Shown here piece after piece: positions 48,363-59,201 of a DNA stretch of 64,000 nt. The stretch comes from Typha latifolia (lineage: Eukaryota > Streptophyta > Magnoliopsida > Poales > Typhaceae). A model generated the notes under the pieces. The model worked only from the letters and a program-made list of their open reading frames with translations, was not told where the DNA came from and did no database searches. Location: the NCBI GenBank assembly GCA_019914945.1, contig CM034101.1, positions 13,279,188 to 13,343,187 of the forward strand. Direction: 5' to 3'. Each line of letters starts with the position of its first letter. Within the stretch, counting starts at the first letter, position 1. Made by a program: the position numbers and the translations under genes.

Positions 48363-50411
48363 TCAGAGTCTCTTCAACTTTTTCGAAACCTCCTCTTGCA
48401 TACTATCGATGAAATGGACATACACCAATCTCCAGGATTCCTTAAAGAACAAAATGCCCAGGAATAACCAAAACCCAAAAGCAAACCCCAACCCTACAAA
48501 TATGAAGAGCCACATCTTATCATCAGTTCCGTCAGAACCATTAATTTCGCCTGGTGGCTGAGTGGAGGGTTCATCACCTGGACATATCTCAGTCAATGGA
48601 GGCCCACACAGCCCCTCATTGTTACTGTAGCTCGATGGGTCGTCAAGTGTCTGCAATTGATTTCCCGTCGGTATTCTTCCTGACAAGTTATTGTTGGATA
48701 GATTCAAGAAGCTTATGAATGTCAAGCTACTTATGCTTGGAGGAATTGCACCTGAGAGCTGGTTACTTGACAAATCAAGGAATTCTAGCCATTGCAAGTC
48801 TCCAATCTTCTCTGGGATCCCACCAACCAAATGGTTCATTGACAAGTTCAGAAAGAGCAAGCCTGAAAGACTGGTTAGCTCTGTGGGGATCTCGTGTGAG
48901 AGGGAATTTCTTGATAGGTCAATGCCATTGACAAGTGCAAGATTTTGCCGGAATGACAGCTCTGCCCCTTTCCATACTATCATGATGCTCTCCATGTATG
49001 TAAAGGTGGAGCTATCTATTTTCACCCCTTGTTGCCTTATGCCCATGGAAGTAAAGTGGTCAAAACTAGGAGGTATTCTTCCTGTGAGATTATTATGAGC
49101 AAGGTCCAAGAGTTGTAGCTTACCAAGTTGTGGTAGATGTGGTGGAATCCTACCGTTGAACATATTGGAACGCAGGCGAAGGATCTTGAGCAATGGAAAG
49201 CTTTCCCCTATCCACGTCGGGATTTCGCCGTAGAATGCGTTCTCCCCGAGGTCTAGAACAACCAAATCATGGCAACTCTTTAGCATGGAAGGGAATTCCC
49301 CGAAGATACGGTTGCTCCCCAAGTGCAGAGATAGAAGGGGAGGCATGCCGCCGCTTGCGGCCGGCACCGGCCCGGAGAGATCGTTGTAATCCAGGATCAT
49401 CATCTCGAGGGCCTTCACGTCCCACCAACACGGTGGGAGTTCTCCGGATAACCGATTCCTCGAGAAGTCGAGAGCTTTCAAGGAGTTCATCCTGCACAAG
49501 AAGGGGGGTAGGCTGCCATGCAAGTAATTGTTTCTAAGAAACAAGTACTCCATGCTAGGGAACAAGGTGAGATTGGATGAGTTAAGGCCGGTAGGGTCGA
49601 GGAATAATTCTAACATTGGGCTCGTGAGATTGAGCCCGGATAAGTCTAGAGACTTGAGTTGCGAAAGATTGCCGATAAAAGAAGGGGTTGGGATAGATAT
49701 GGAGTTGTCGCTCAAGTTAAGGACGGATAAGAGTCCCAAATTGATTAACTCTTGTGGGATAATCCCAGTGAGATGGTTGGAAGCCAGGTTCAAGACGCTT
49801 AGCCTGGTCATGTTTCCTACGGTACGTGGGACAGAGGAAGTGAATAAGTTATCCAAGAGATACAACTCCACCAAGTTGGTCAATTCGCCAATCTCATCCG
49901 GAATTGGCCCTGCCAATCTATTCCTGCGCAGGTCTAAGTGAATGAGTTGCTTAAGGCTCCCTATGGAACGTGGTAGTGAACCATTGAAGGAATTGCCTGA
50001 GAGATCCAATGAGATGAGCCTGGAGAGAGCTGAGATGGATGCAGGAATTGGGCCTTGGAGATATGGGTAGTTACCGCTGAGGTTGAGATGCGTGAGATTA
50101 GATAGAGAAGAGAAGTCCAGCGCCGCAAGAGTGCCGTTGATGCCGGAGTCCGGTAAGTCTAGCCCCGTGACGCGGCCGGCTGAGCTGCAGACGACGGCGG
50201 ACCAATTGCATGGGCTTGTGGAGTTTATGAGAGACCATGAGCTGAGAGAAACTGGATTGTGCAAGCTGGATTTCCATCTAAGTAATGCTTCTGCTTCAGT
50301 TTCTGCATTGGTTTGTAGAGAAGAAAGCGAGGAGAGGAGGAGGAGGAGGAGGAGGGATAGGAGTTGGATTTGCGTCATGGACTCATTTGGTAGGTGTTGA
50401 ATTATGGTCAT
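48363..50411 (-). CDS. LRR receptor-like protein, second gene
   Basis: Intronless frame of 682 codons; translation more likely starts at the internal ATG at 50378 (671 aa), which places the hydrophobic signal peptide 'LLSLLLLLLLSSLSSL' right at the N-terminus. Then come cap 'SWSLINSTSPCNWSAVVCSS', LRRs starting 'LPDSGINGTLAALDFSSL', a short island ('KIDSSTFTYMESIMIVWKG'), final LRRs, cap 'GLCGPPLTEIC', an acidic stretch, a transmembrane helix (about 630-655 of the long frame) and tail 'FKESWRLVYVHFIDSMQ'. There is no kinase domain. It is a tandem relative of the RLP at 43.2-45.3 kb, which suggests a surface receptor role with a separate kinase partner. No lesions are seen. Confidence 0.9.
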   Translation of the reverse strand: MTIIQHLPNESMTQIQLLSLLLLLLLSSLSSLQTNAETEAEALLRWKSSLHNPVSLSSWSLINSTSPCNWSAVVCSSAGRVTGLDLPDSGINGTLAALDFSSLSNLTHLNLSGNYPYLQGPIPASISALSRLISLDLSGNSFNGSLPRSIGSLKQLIHLDLRRNRLAGPIPDEIGELTNLVELYLLDNLFTSSVPRTVGNMTRLSVLNLASNHLTGIIPQELINLGLLSVLNLSDNSISIPTPSFIGNLSQLKSLDLSGLNLTSPMLELFLDPTGLNSSNLTLFPSMEYLFLRNNYLHGSLPPFLCRMNSLKALDFSRNRLSGELPPCWWDVKALEMMILDYNDLSGPVPAASGGMPPLLSLHLGSNRIFGEFPSMLKSCHDLVVLDLGENAFYGEIPTWIGESFPLLKILRLRSNMFNGRIPPHLPQLGKLQLLDLAHNNLTGRIPPSFDHFTSMGIRQQGVKIDSSTFTYMESIMIVWKGAELSFRQNLALVNGIDLSRNSLSHEIPTELTSLSGLLFLNLSMNHLVGGIPEKIGDLQWLEFLDLSSNQLSGAIPPSISSLTFISFLNLSNNNLSGRIPTGNQLQTLDDPSSYSNNEGLCGPPLTEICPGDEPSTQPPGEINGSDGTDDKMWLFIFVGLGFAFGFWLFLGILFFKESWRLVYVHFIDSMQEEVSKKLKRL

Positions 50412-52288
50412 ATGTCTAGTTATATTAATGTTTGGATGGTAGGTTTTGGCAATTCAAAATTGGCTTCTCTACGTTAAGTCTAAGATGGATGTAGAAAGAA
50501 GAGATCAAGAAATGATGCAGATGAGGAGTTTTCAAATCTGGATGACTTGTATAAGGGCCTCCAGATTCTCTGAACCTGGTTGTTAAAATTTATTTCCTAG
50601 GTTTGTTGCGTTGTCTTATTGGATGGAAACTTTCTACCCAAAGTTCACAGCTTATCCAATTACAAGTTGCAGATCTTTCCATTATAAAACTTTTAAGGCT
50701 ATTTGTTAAAGCAAATCCAAGCTAATTCCAGCGAATTCTAGGAACAAAGTTAGAAGAAGTCAACCTGACAATCAAGTCCGCAAAAATATATATTTCTTCC
50801 TATCAGTTGACTTTTAGTACTCAATATTTTCAATTCTACAAGTAGAAGCGGGTAAAATGTATTCAATTCTACAAAATATTATCAAAAACACTTTACAATT
50901 TAACTTTTATTATTATTCACATATTTTTTATTCAACCCCGGCATTTGTATTTCATGTCTTAAAAACACTCAATTTAATTTTGCCTTAATAACAACTAACA
51001 AAATAAAACAAATTTTTTTATTTTTAAAAAAATAATTAAAAAAAACATAAAAATACTTCCTATTTTATTTAAAAACCTTGCTCTCCTAGAATCCCTTTAT
51101 CTCTTCCATTCAAGAGGAACGCCCTTTTATCTTTTCCGTTCAAGAGAGGTGCAATTCTTTCTTTCACGGGTTATGAATTCAAAAATTTCTTCTCTCATGG
51201 GACCCACGTCCTTAACTATTCTCTGTTGGATTAGTCTCTCCAGTACATGAGAAGCATCCTTAATTTTCGTGTCAAAGAATTGTTGCACTATAATTCTCAC
51301 ACATGCAACTATGTTACGAAGTGAAGAATTAGACTAGGTCTAACTAAATTTGTTACATTAATTCAAATTTATTTAGTGATTCTTTAATAGGTTTTTTTTT
51401 TATTCATACTACTTTCATTTCAAAATCATCCTTAGGAAATAAAATAAAGATCTGTATTATATAATTTGACATAATTCAGACTCTCACGTTTATCCTCTAC
51501 AAGGGCATATAGCGTTCAAAAAAACTTAAAAAACACAGCCTAATACTACAAGAATTTGTGAGAAATCTAATAAAGGGATAAGTTCTCAGGTTTGGTTGAG
51601 ACTAGTTTCTCTCTTGTATTATACTCTTCTTGTGATCTACATAATAAAACCCGCTAGATCTTTGTCTAGATCTTCGTCGCCCTTTCATGTTATTTTTGTG
51701 CTTTTTTTCTCTTATTCATTCACCTAAGAAACTCCTCTAATACTATGTTAGAAGTGGAAAGATTTTATCTTAATTCTCTGTTAAGAGATGGATATCATGC
51801 TGTACCTCGAACACGATATAAGTACATGGACACACACACGTTGACCTGTTCAAAATGACATATTTGTAGTTCGGTACCTACTTTTAAGGTATATTTGCAC
51901 ACACAAAAAATGCAGACTTTAGACTATTCGAGCTCTGCCAACCCTGCCTGGTCCTCCCTGATGAGTTCACAGGTGTCGAATGATTAGTCTTCATAACTTC
52001 ACAAGGTCAATTATGCGGCATATGTTTTGTTGAAAGAATACTCATTCCATAAGTAGTACTTGCCGATTTGACCACGAAGACATTTAAGAAAGAATGAATA
52101 ATTGGATTTGTATCTCCACAAACATGAGAGAGTAAGTACCAAGTACCACCACTCTTCCTTTTTACCTCTTTCTAACACGTTGGTACAAGAGCAAGAATGC
52201 TTAGCTATACTATGGATGGAAAAAAACAAATGTATCGCTTTTGCTGCTTCTAAGTAGTGCACCTCCAACTCCAAAGTCCAAACTCCTT
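50412..52288. other. Spacer between RLP and UNC-13-like gene
   Basis: AT-rich. 51540-51760 resembles the tail of a retrotransposon LTR ('tagatctttgtctagatcttcgtcg', 'ataataaaacccgc'), but I could not define ends or target duplication. No coding frame recognised. Confidence 0.4.
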
Positions 52289-55200
52289 TTACCGCCTCTT
52301 TGCCAATTGAAACGTCCTCTTCAAGAACTGGTTGGCCGTGTCATCGTTCCGATGGCACAGCACCCTCAGTATAGTGTTCGGCTCTGCCCGGCTCCACCTG
52401 CCGGTCGTCGGCGGCATTGGCACCTTATGCCCCGCCCCGCCGAGCCCGCTCGCCTCGCAAGCCGCGATGCTGAACTCCTCCACCAATTGCTCCGTCGCCT
52501 CCCCCATCAACTGCACTATCCCCTCCACCACCTCCGCCTCCTGCTCCACCACCTCCTCGGCCACGAGCCCCTCCCCGCACATGCAGAACACTCGCTTCAG
52601 GCTTCTGAAGTCTTCCAATATCGTCTCGTGGTCTGCCCTCGCGAAGGCCCTCTCGCTCCCCCCGGCGAGCAGCACCATGAGGAACGCGTCGAACGAGGCC
52701 TTCATGACCTCCTTCGCAGCAAGCGGCTGCGCCCGGTCGGTGAGAACCGTCACTAGGAGAGTGAGGTTTTGCTTTAGGTTGCGGAGCCCCGGGCGGATCC
52801 TCGAGTTGGCTACGTCGTTGATATAGAGCCCGTCGTAGAAAGAATGGTGGGAGTCAAGGAAGATGAGGCGGTAGGCCGCGACTTCCGACACGTATGGAAT
52901 CGCCGACTGCACGGTGGAGCGGGCGAGGTCGAGGTGGTTAGCGGGGCCGAGGCGGCGGTTGGCAGAGGGGGATGGGCCGTGGGAGGAGAGCGACTTGTCA
53001 AGGGAGTGGAGGTGGGAGAGGAGGTAGTGCAGGGTGTTGAGGCGGACATAGAGGCGTTGCGTGCCGCGGCTCGTGGACGGCCGCGGGTTGTGGCCGTACA
53101 CCGACGAATCTCTTCGAGGGCAACGATCACGCCATCTGAACGGCGCCACAGCCCTCTTCCACAGCCGGATGAATCTTGATTCCTGATTGCACCTTGTCAA
53201 GGGAGGGAGGGTCGGGATATAGCTCTGCTTGGCCCCTTGTACATGCAACACAAACGTAAGTTGAATATCTTTTTATCTTGGTAGATGTCATAGGGAGGAC
53301 TTAAATGTTGTAGGACAAGATCATACCACACGTTGCAAGAAAGGTAGTGTAGTCATGGAAGATGGATTCCCAGCCATCAGCAAGTTCTCGAACCATGTCA
53401 TCTCTGGCTCCCACTGGGATCTCGAAGAACTCATCCACAGTCGCTTTGGCTAGCTTCACTAGATCCACAGCAGACTGGGCATATGGCTCTGTTTTGGACC
53501 TCGGTATCCAGCTCTGAAATATGTAGCCGAATTCAGAAGTTGAGCAGTGAACATCGTTTTTGTAGGCAAATGTATCAGCAATGTGCACTCACCTCTGTTT
53601 CCTTTGCTCTGTTCACGCACTCCTTCCCGATTCTTAGCCTCTCCTCTATCCATGTCTTGAGGAGGCCCACCACAATGGACTCCACTTCATAAGGGACCAT
53701 CTCCGTCACAATTCCCCCGCCATGTTCGCACTTCACGGAGTCCTCAATAACCATCTCTATGAGGGCGGACTCTAATGTTCCAGCAGATTGGAGGACGCGA
53801 ACCAATTCGTTTGTAAGACTGGTGACTTTAACCAAATACTGCTTCAATACGACACCGAAGCAGTCGTGGAGGGAAGCCACCGCAAAGGCGACAGGAACGG
53901 TGTGCCATCGCTTCAGCACAGGGCTAAATGTTTCCTTCTCATACAGAGCCAACTGCTCTGTGTCTCTCGCAAGTCGCTCAAGAATTTGGCTAGGATCTTC
54001 CTCTACTTGAATGATCATACTATCAGCATGGCCCATTCCATTCTCCAGTATCTACAATTGGCATTCCATTGTTAGACAATCAATCAAAGAGTTCTGAACA
54101 TGAAAACAGAAGATGTCTTCATGATAACATGGTAAGGGAAAAGGGTACTAAAGAAGTGAAATACAAGATTTTGTACCTTGCTAAACGCATTCCTCATTGA
54201 AGAATTAATGTAGTACTCCACCCGGTTGGCCGAGGAAGTAATCATCCCACTGGTGTCCAGCTCAACCGATCCAACTCCACTTCCAACATCTTCACTAATG
54301 ATCTTGACAGTGGAGAGAACCAAACAGAGTACGTTCTCCAAATTGCCCGCTGAGCTCTTATCAAAACTCTCGTGGTAATCTAACATTCTCTTCTCAGCCC
54401 ATTCATGCATCGTAACTAAGGCACTAGAGAGGACCTTGAAGTAGCAACTATCCTGGTCAGCTCTCTTTGCGTCGTTGGCCACCTCGGCCAGCATTGCTAA
54501 GGCAGCACAGATTAAGTCCGGCTCCACTTGCCCTGTGACGATATACTGCTGGAAGAACACCCAAGTGAAGCAAACGTTGTGTATCATCCTATTGATCCCT
54601 AAAGTAGACCATGTCTTCTTCATTAGCTCGAGGAGCTCATCGACCTCATCTAAGACAACAGTCTCTTCACGGAGATCGAATACGGATCGGAGGAGTGCTA
54701 AATAGAGGTGGATATTGACCGGGTAGCCGTCAGCCCAATGACATATATCAGTGGGAGTACCGTTGGAGCTGTGCCATGCTAAGGAGACCACAGAGTTGCA
54801 CAAATTGCGCATGGCATCAGAATTCTTGCTGGTATCAATGGGCTTGACGTCACCTGATCGGATGACATCCCGTAAACAAAGTGCAGCAGATTTTGCTCGG
54901 TCTATGGGGACTGATGGGTGCAAGATAAGCCCTGCTTCGAGGATCTTTAGCTGGCGCCGTTGCCATTGGTGGTACTCTTGTAGGTCATTGAATTCAGATG
55001 GCTTCAGCTGGCGAAGAAGCTCAAGAGGAAGGATAATGGTCTCTGCTCTTCTGCTTGTCTGTTAATGGAAGCAAGAAGAATTGAAGAAATCCGTGATAGT
55101 TTGGTCCAAATTGATTTCAAATTTAAGCGATGGAACCATGTAAGATTCTAGAATAATAACGTGTGCGTGCGTGTAGGAAACGAGAGGCTCACCTGGCCGA

Positions 55201-55705
55201 CGAGGGTGCGCATGAGGGTCTTCCGAAGACGGCTGTCGCTCTGCTCAGTCACACGCATCTGTAGCCTCATGATCTCTGCTGACGTCATCGGCCGCTTCAC
55301 CTTCCCTGGAGAGCTTTGGCCCCCGGAACCAACCGCCGCCGACTGGGTCATTGTCCTCATCGGCGGCGACGACCTCCTTGTCTTCAACCCAAGGGCCTTC
55401 TTGATCCTACTATTCACCACCATCATCCCGGTCCCACCCCTCGGCCCCCCTCCTGTAGGTGACCCTTCACCACCGCAACTACCACCGGCGCTCTCTGCAA
55501 ACCCATGGGAATTGAGGGCTCCATTCCTACAGCCCCCAAAACCAGGAGACGAGCGGCAAGAAATGAAGAACAGCTCGTAGGCGGTCTCGCGGAGATCGAC
55601 ATGGGCGAGGGTGTCGAGCTGTCCGAAGGGGCAATCGATCTCAATGATGCAGTCAGCCTCAGTGTCCGACCGGGAAGCTGAGGAGAAAGAAGGCTGACGC
55701 CCCAT
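52289..55705 (-). CDS. Plant UNC-13 homolog (MUN domain / DUF810 family)
   Basis: Five exons on the minus strand join in frame: 55193-55705, 54177-55058, 53593-54051, 53327-53513 and 52289-53235, giving 995 aa; all introns are short (79-134 bp) GT-AG. The N-terminal block 'CPFGQLDTL....DLRETAYELFF' is followed by a Gly/Ser/Pro-rich linker (about 65-130), then 'PMTSAEIMRLQMRVTEQSDS', 'AETIILPLELLRQLKPSEF', 'DICHWADGYPVNIHLYLALL', 'KKTWSTLGINRMIHNVCF', and in exon 5 'RPSTSRGTQRLYVRLNTLHY' and 'PMPPTTGRWSRAEPNTILRV'. These are diagnostic of plant MUN-domain proteins related to PATROL1, which act in vesicle tethering to the plasma membrane. From memory it is nearer the At2g33420 branch than PATROL1 itself. 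The last exon is strongly GC-rich. Confidence 0.93.
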
Positions 55706-56432
55706 TCAGCCAGGTAGCGGTCCGGTGGTCGATCGGGGCAGGGCCAAGGGCCCCGTCAGATGGAAGGAGAGAAGAACTCCCACGTCATGGCAAATGTTTG
55801 TGCCTATATTCTAGCTGTGGTTACTGGAAGGGAGGAGAGAGAGGAAGCAAAGAGATACGGAGAGCCTTTTGGCTTTGGGTTTCCTCGCCAACGTTGTAGG
55901 GGTTGCAACAGAAATAAGAGAGCCAAGAAAGTTTTGTGGTTGGGGTGGCTCTGAGGGCCTGGCATCGAGTTGGAAGATACGTTTGCTATTTTTTTAGCAA
56001 CTATTTCTGTGCTATTGCATGACAGAATAGGATTCCTAAATGTGGTTGCTTTTTATTTTTCTTTTTTTCTTTTTTTTTTTCTTTAAGGGAAGTCCCGCAG
56101 GCGGAACTGTGCACTTTCAATCTGGGTTCTGAATCCTTCAGCTGAGGGTTTAAGAGAAGGACAAACAATTGCCATGCATGCATGAATATTACAAGAAAAT
56201 ATCTTGGTTCAATAAAAAAATATAGCTCCAAAGAATGTGTTTAACTAATGGGCTACACGCCTATACTAAGTGGGCTAATTTTTATTTAAGCTAGGCATAG
56301 GCTCGATAAAGAATTATGACTAAAAATTAATTTTGATATATGTGCAAAATATATTTATAGAGGTCAAACTCATGTTCTAGATCTCGGACAGGCATGGCAA
56401 AAGATATACTTCAACATGCTTTTAACTTTTCA

Positions 56433-56476
<44 letters not shown>
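55706..56476. other. 5' flank of UNC-13-like gene and AT spacer
   Basis: It contains the presumed leader and promoter (minus strand) of the UNC-13-like gene, a poly-T/poly-C tract near 56050-56085 and an alternating TA run at about 56438-56474. No other gene seen. Confidence 0.4.
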
Positions 56477-56478
<2 letters not shown>

Positions 56479-57627
56479 TAGTTACGTCAACACCCCCTAA
56501 ATTATATCCGATTTTTACGGAGACCCACTAAATTTTTTTAGGTTACAATGTCCTCCCTAAACTTTGGATCTAAATGAAATGACAAACTACAGTGATGGAA
56601 TACAACTAATGACTATTATAACCCTAATAAGTATATCACATTATTAATTTTTAAATAAAATAAATTAAAAGTAATTACATAATTACCCTCAACTAACCTC
56701 CCTCCTCTACGCTGTCATTCTCTCTAGATGTGTGTCTCCCTCCCATCCTCCTACCTTTCTCCTCCCCCCACTCTTACTACTTCTCCTCTCCCTCTCCTTC
56801 CATCTCCGTTTCCGTCTAAGAGAGCAACGTGACCAAGGTGGTGGTCACGATAGTAACGAGCAGTTTTGTGCTCTCAAGGGTCGTATTCCTCGCTCTCCAC
56901 TGATGATCTGTGCGGCGAAGGAGGTGAAGTCGCCAGAGAACCCTTACCGCTCCTATAACAACAACATGCAGCTCGAGAGGCCACAGTGGCATCATGGAGC
57001 TTAGTTTTGTAGATCTTGGCTTTCTCAATCGATCTGGTGGTTAGGCTAGCTACGCCATTGTCTCTACTGCTGTCATTGCCGCCGAAGAGATCGAGTCGTC
57101 AGTCCCGCCTCCTTGGGGCCACTACCACCTCCTCCTCTACCTGGTAGGCCAAGTCCGGCAGCACCACAGCCACCTTGTGGCCCACCACCTCCTTCGGCTC
57201 CAAAAGAACTCACCCATAGTCATTGGCGCTGCTACCTCCACTACAAGGGATTGAAGTGCCATCATCATCGAGACCGTCGCACCCGGCAATTATGGGAGGA
57301 GGGAAGCAAGAAGTTGATGGTGAATGGGGGAGGAAAATAATTAAATATGATACAAGGGTTGGAAAATTAAATTATATCAATATATATATATTTTATCTTA
57401 ATTTAATTAAATGGTCAAATAAGAGTTGCAAGGGCATTTAAGCCATTTTGAATTAACTACATCTGATATGACTGCCATGTAAGCTAACTTACCTAATTTT
57501 TCTTATGGTACACTAACGACAGTGACATTAAAATTTGTCAAAAGTTTAGGAGGGGTATTGTAACCTAAAAATGTTTAGAGGTCCCGTGAAAATCGAGTAT
57601 AATTCAGGAGATGTTGAAGTTATTAAC
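56477..57627. mobile_element. Non-autonomous TIR transposon with about 85-bp inverted ends
   Basis: The left end 'gttagttacgtcaacacccc' and the complement of the right end 'gttaataacttcaacatctc' remain clearly alignable for about 85 bp, including 'ttaggttacaat' and 'cctaaacttt' in both. The insertion is beside a TA microsatellite, so the target duplication cannot be read. The interior (56700-57340) is much richer in G+C than the ends and contains broken proline-rich frames, suggestive of captured host sequence, but I could not name a source gene. The superfamily is uncertain; Mutator-like is my guess. Confidence 0.7.
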
Positions 57628-58290
57628 TTCTTTTATAAAGGTTCATTCTCGAAATCCACAATATGTAACTATTCAGCAATCCCAAGATGAAAAGGTTGGA
57701 CTAGAATAAGGTCTTTCTAAAATCAAAACTGTTTTTCTTTTTTTGGAAAATTGGCTTGGAACTAGCTTTTGTTTTTTGATCATTAATGAGCATAGATATA
57801 AACTGGACAAAAAGCCGATCCTCCCTAAATACATGTGCACTTAAGTCCCACCAAGCTTTTAGCTAATATAGTAAGCTGCCTAATCTAGGTTTCAAGCCAT
57901 ATATATCGTCAAACAATTGCTCCGAACTAAACGCCGCTAAGGCCTGCTCTAAGTCATTGCGCTATCGAGATGCTCATCCAAGTTAACCACACTGTGGAGC
58001 CATCAACCGAGTCGAGCCATTAAACCAAGCCACCAAACCACCAAACAATTTCTCCACAATATTATTTGAGGTTGGAGTTAAACTTATAATCTCCTTGGTC
58101 ATGAAGAAAACACCTACCAACTACCAACTCTACTAGAGTTACCTACGACTCACCTCTAGATTATGGGCCTTGTCACAGATATCGAGCACCCTATTTGCTC
58201 TCATAAATCACAAATCATAAACCACTTACTTTTCTACCATAGAGTAGCTACTATTCTTTGAGATTTTGTGAGCAACCCACTTGATAATTA
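57628..58290. other. Spacer with no recognised feature
   Basis: Mixed-composition sequence, all frames closed, no element ends seen. Confidence 0.35.
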
Positions 58291-59000
58291 AACTCAATTT
58301 TGAGGATAGGTGGATGGATGGATTTTGGCTCAATGAGGGTTACGAGTAGCTTGCATTCCAAAAAGTTAGGCTTTAGGGCTATATGGCTGTCTTACCGTGA
58401 CATGTCTAGAAATTATGCAATACGGTTCTATTTAGCAATGAAAGAGAATATCTTAATGAAAAGGTTTGGCTTTGTATTATATCCTTAAACAAGGAATGCC
58501 ATGCTAAACTATTTGTTGGATGCATGAAACCAACTACACTATTCCTCTTTGTTGAGAACCACCACCATCTCGATGGATAAAGGTCAACGGTACCGATGGG
58601 TCATTCGTTGACCGGAAGAAAGTGGGAGGGTTTAGTTTCATAGTGTGACCGGCAAATGAAAGCTCTATTCTGCAGGCTTTACAAGTTGATTGCTATTGTG
58701 GAACTAGTGGCAATTAGGGAAGCTTTGTTGCGCATCCAACATAAGAATTTCGCCATAATTTGGCTTGAAATAGACTCTCTCCTTCTGGTCAATATTTTGA
58801 GGGGGTGATCCGAAGCTTCCTTGGTCCATTAACTCTATTAAATATTACATGAAAAACTTATCTAGCAATTTTAATAATTATAAAATTATTCATACATACT
58901 AGCAAGCCAATAAAGCTATTGATTGGCTTGTTAACAAAGTAGGAGCTTAGACTTTGGATGTAATCTGGATGAAGGTTAGTAAGTTGATCTTGTGTAATTT
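58290..59000 (+). mobile_element. LINE 3' fragment (RNase H), decayed
   Basis: The plus strand encodes 'KLGFRAIWLSYRDMSRNYAI' (post-reverse-transcriptase region) and, after a deletion, RNase H pieces: 'GTDGSFVDRKKVGGF' (start of the domain), 'VAIREALLRIQHKNFAIIWL', 'EIDSLLLVNIL' and 'QANKAIDWLVNKVGA'. They are split by stops. It is a dead, internally deleted copy close to the 3' end of the CER1 gene. Confidence 0.75.
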
Positions 59001-59201
59001 TTGGTCTCCTATTCTAGTGAAAAGTTTTATAACGGTCTAACAAATAATTAGAACAGTTCAAACCATAATGTCATATTGGAAAAGGGATCACTCCCTTACT
59101 TTATATTCAAACAGAGCGTCATAGTTTGCATAAACATCCAAATTCAACCATTATCTACTACATTCAGGGATACACCCTACTGGGCCTCTCAGAACAAAAT
59201 A

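Noticed and set aside
48691..50400. Several open frames on the plus strand opposite the second RLP gene
   Set aside because: They mirror the leucine-rich-repeat coding strand, have no family resemblance and no start or promoter context; they are antisense shadows of repetitive coding sequence.
51540..51760. Possible third LTR tail
   Set aside because: There are LTR-like strings, but no paired ends, no target duplication and no similarity to the palindrome family that I could confirm; left as spacer.
52241..53179. Long plus-strand and alternate minus-strand frames over the last UNC-13 exon
   Set aside because: High G+C keeps all frames open. Only the minus frame reads a conserved MUN-domain sequence.
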